Source: Nitrosomonas ureae
GTDB taxonomy: Bacteria > Pseudomonadota > Gammaproteobacteria > Burkholderiales > Nitrosomonadaceae
DNA: 64,000 nucleotides
Assembly (NCBI RefSeq): GCF_900206265.1
Contig: NZ_LT907782.1
Location: forward strand, 2,046,001-2,110,000
Direction: 5' to 3'
Under the pieces are notes generated by a model, which worked only from the letters and a program-made list of their open reading frames with translations, did no database searches and had not been told where the DNA came from. The position numbers and the translations under genes are program-made. Below are positions 61,989 to 64,000 of the stretch, in pieces (position 1 is the stretch's first letter; every line of letters starts with the position of its first letter).

Positions 61989-62780
61989 TTAGAATTGATG
62001 TTCGGCACTGGGAAACTGTCCAGCTTTGACAGCAATGACATAATTCTCCACCGCTGCCGGGATACTTTTGGCTTCAATCATGAAATCTTTGATGAAACGT
62101 GGTTTTTTCCCTTGAGATAACCCTAACATATCGTGCAGTACCAGGACTTGTCCGGAACAGTTCTTGCCGGCGCCAATACCGATAGTAGGAATGGAAAGTG
62201 TTTGCGTGATTTTTTCAGCCAGTTTGGCGGGTATGAGTTCCATAACCAGCATGCCTGCGCCCGATTTTTCGAGAAGTTTTGCTTCATCCAATAATAGCTT
62301 GGCGGATTTCTCCGAATTACCCTGTAATTTATACCCACCCAGTTGATGGATGGATTGTGGAGTTAAGCCGATATGCGCGCAGACAGGTATACCGCGTCGG
62401 GTTAGGAATTGAATGGTATCAGTCATGATGTGACCACCCTCAATTTTTATCATTTGAGCTCCTGCAGCAATAATTCTGCTGGCATTCTTAAAAGCGAGCT
62501 GCGGTGAAACTTGATAGCTGCCGAAAGGCATGTCGGTGATAATGAGCACTTTGTCGGTGCCTCGTGCGACGCAGCGTGTGTGATAAATCATGTCATCGAG
62601 CGTGACGGATAACGTCGTGTTTTCACCTTGTAAAACATTTCCCAATGAATCACCGACTAACAATGCATCTATGCCTGAGTTTTCCAGAATGCGTGCGAAA
62701 GTTGCGTCATAGCATGTGAGAACAGCGATTTTTTCGTTGTTCTCAACCATTTTTTGCAGGGTAGCGAGTGAGGTTCTCAT
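61989..62780 (-). CDS. panB: 3-methyl-2-oxobutanoate hydroxymethyltransferase
   Basis: A 263-residue enzyme making ketopantoate, the first step of pantothenate synthesis. Motifs: [32 protein letters not shown] with metal ligands, [14 protein letters not shown], and [12 protein letters not shown] and [20 protein letters not shown]. Full length. It sits between folK and panC. Confidence 0.97.
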   Translation of the reverse strand: MRTSLATLQKMVENNEKIAVLTCYDATFARILENSGIDALLVGDSLGNVLQGENTTLSVTLDDMIYHTRCVARGTDKVLIITDMPFGSYQVSPQLAFKNASRIIAAGAQMIKIEGGHIMTDTIQFLTRRGIPVCAHIGLTPQSIHQLGGYKLQGNSEKSAKLLLDEAKLLEKSGAGMLVMELIPAKLAEKITQTLSIPTIGIGAGKNCSGQVLVLHDMLGLSQGKKPRFIKDFMIEAKSIPAAVENYVIAVKAGQFPSAEHQF

Positions 62781-62834
62781 GCTTTTGTGTAGTGGTATTT
62801 TGTGGAAAAATAAGCTTCAGATCGTGATGTTTTA

Positions 62835-63323
62835 TTATGAGTTGATTTTTAATAGTTCTTGATCTTTACATGCGGCAAGTAAGGGTGCAATGGGGCCATA
62901 TCCCGGGATCTGGCAATCCGGAGCGATTTCTATCAGGGGTTGCAGTACAAATGCGCGGTGGATCATACGTGGATGCGGTATGATCAATCCGGCATCGTTG
63001 CATTGCAGTGCATCATACAGCAGTATGTCGAGATCCAGGGTGCGTGGCGCATTCAACGATTCACGCACGCGCCCCTGTTTGTGTTCGATAGCGAGCAACG
63101 CAGACAGTAAATCCAGCGGTGCAAGCCCGGTCTTGATCTGCGCTACAGCGTTGATGAAATCCGGTTGGTCCAGCCGTCCGACCGGCGCACTTCGATACAA
63201 CGACGAGTGTTTTATGAGTTGTGTGTCAGTAAGCCGCCCCAATTCATTAAAAGCGCGTTGTATCTGAGAAATCGGAGTTTCAAGATTACTTCCCAGGGCG
63301 ATAAAAACCAGTCCTTTTTCCAT
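62835..63323 (-). CDS. folK: 2-amino-4-hydroxy-6-hydroxymethyldihydropteridine pyrophosphokinase
   Basis: A 162-residue kinase of folate synthesis. Diagnostic parts are FIALGSNLETP, SSLYRSAPVGRLDQPDFINA, the RTLDLDILLYD metal site and PHPRMIHRAFVLQPLIEIAP. It follows pcnB, the usual neighbour order pcnB-folK-panB-panC in proteobacteria. Confidence 0.96.
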   Translation of the reverse strand: MEKGLVFIALGSNLETPISQIQRAFNELGRLTDTQLIKHSSLYRSAPVGRLDQPDFINAVAQIKTGLAPLDLLSALLAIEHKQGRVRESLNAPRTLDLDILLYDALQCNDAGLIIPHPRMIHRAFVLQPLIEIAPDCQIPGYGPIAPLLAACKDQELLKINS

Positions 63324-63341
63324 TGATATGAGATTTATAGT

Positions 63342-64000
63342 TTAAGTGTCCGAGTTGTCGACGGTGTTTTCAAGGGGATGAGCAGAGTTGGAGGATGATT
63401 TTTTGCGGCTGCGTTTTTTTCTCCCTTTTTTGAGGGTTGTTTGCTTGGGTAACATTTTTTCACGTTCGGCATTGTCTGCGGATAAAAATGCTTTCCACCA
63501 TTCTCCGAATTCGGTACTGAGCTCACCGCTTTCGCAACGTAGCAACATAAAATCATAGGCGGCGCGAAACCGTGGATGAGCAAGCAGACGGAAAGGCTTA
63601 CGTCCGATGCGTGCTTCGAAACGTGGTTGCATTGCCCAAATTTCCTGTATTACTGCATCAAAGCGGCGGGGAATCGCCAATTTTTTACGTTGTAGCGAAA
63701 GAATGTGATTCATTGCTTCAAACAAAGCAGGCAATGGCTTTTCTCCGGATGCTTGGAGTGAATTCCAGTGTGACAGTACTTCATGCCATAACAATATGGC
63801 AAAAAGAAACCCCGGCGAGACCGGCTTATTTTGCCTGACCCGTTCATCAGTATTTTTCAGTGCGATAGTGATAAAACGCTCGCCCAAGGGCTGTTCCAAG
63901 ATGACATCGAGCATGGGTAATAGGCCGTGATGTAAGCCGCGCATGCGCAATTCAACGACACAGGCTAAAGCGTGTCCAGAGAGTAGCAATTTCAGCATTT
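63342..64000 (-). CDS. pcnB: poly(A) polymerase, N-terminal part outside window
   Basis: The C-terminal 219 or so residues of the enzyme that adds poly(A) tails to RNA and speeds decay. The visible part has the post-catalytic RNA-binding region (LLLSGHALACVVELRMRGL, FAILLWHEVLSHW, FDAVIQEIWAMQPRFEARIG, RFRAAYDFMLLRCESGEL, EFGEWWKAF) and a basic Arg/Lys-rich tail (KKGRKKRSRKK). The active-site head is cut off at the window edge. Family placement is supported also by the adjacent folK gene. Confidence 0.9.
   Translation of the reverse strand, partial: MLKLLLSGHALACVVELRMRGLHHGLLPMLDVILEQPLGERFITIALKNTDERVRQNKPVSPGFLFAILLWHEVLSHWNSLQASGEKPLPALFEAMNHILSLQRKKLAIPRRFDAVIQEIWAMQPRFEARIGRKPFRLLAHPRFRAAYDFMLLRCESGELSTEFGEWWKAFLSADNAEREKMLPKQTTLKKGRKKRSRKKSSSNSAHPLENTVDNSDT

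Overview
The window looks like part of the chromosome of a betaproteobacterium, most likely a Nitrosomonas-type ammonia oxidiser. That assignment is inference from gene families, the moderate GC content, several small c-type cytochromes and copper genes, and a Calvin-type carbon cluster; no amo, hao or rubisco gene lies inside the window. No tRNA, rRNA or CRISPR array was seen.

Layout. 1-5824 is a copper/heavy-metal island on the minus strand: an RND adaptor (cut by the window edge), a TolC-type outer membrane factor, a CzcI-like periplasmic protein, a TPR protein, a MerR/CueR-type regulator broken by a frameshift just before its metal-binding loop, and a His-rich DUF4396 membrane protein behind a MerR-type promoter. 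6347-6982 is an ExoD-like gene. 7168-15592 is the standout: a guanidine-I (ykkC) riboswitch followed by an APC permease, two DUF1989 proteins, a biotin carboxylase of the urea/guanidine carboxylase family and allophanate hydrolase. This reads as a guanidine-degradation operon; in an ammonia oxidiser it would turn guanidine into ammonia. 15820-24491 holds an outer-membrane protein, the aat/bpt pair, pyrD, a soluble RnfB-like ferredoxin, nth, DUF1841, two small cytochromes c, uup and an Hsp20. 24717-33016 has an unknown membrane protein, a K+-channel-like protein, a YiiX-like hydrolase, an RTX protein, cca, slt and gdhA.

33329-42152 is a central-carbon cluster, tkt-gap-pgk-pyk-fba followed by rpiA and phoU, with an unusual palindromic promoter ahead of tkt. 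42153-43885 is an insertion scar: a decayed IS3-type transposase next to an IS30-family element whose transposase has an early stop codon. 44274-46171 carries a coiled-coil secreted protein and a small copper cluster (cytochrome c, DUF411, cupredoxin). 46321-54797 has ttcA, DUF2784, a BON lipoprotein, the cutA-dsbD-tlpA operon, an ornithine-cyclodeaminase homologue and typA. 54863-64000 ends with a nuclease-like lipoprotein and the replication block gyrB, dnaN, dnaA, continuous on the minus strand with panC, panB, folK and pcnB; two consensus DnaA boxes lie between dnaA and dnaN, a candidate origin or dnaN control region.

The genes fit an organism that handles copper for respiration, fixes and processes C3/C5 sugars, assimilates ammonium through GdhA, and has an extra nitrogen (and possibly energy) source in guanidine.
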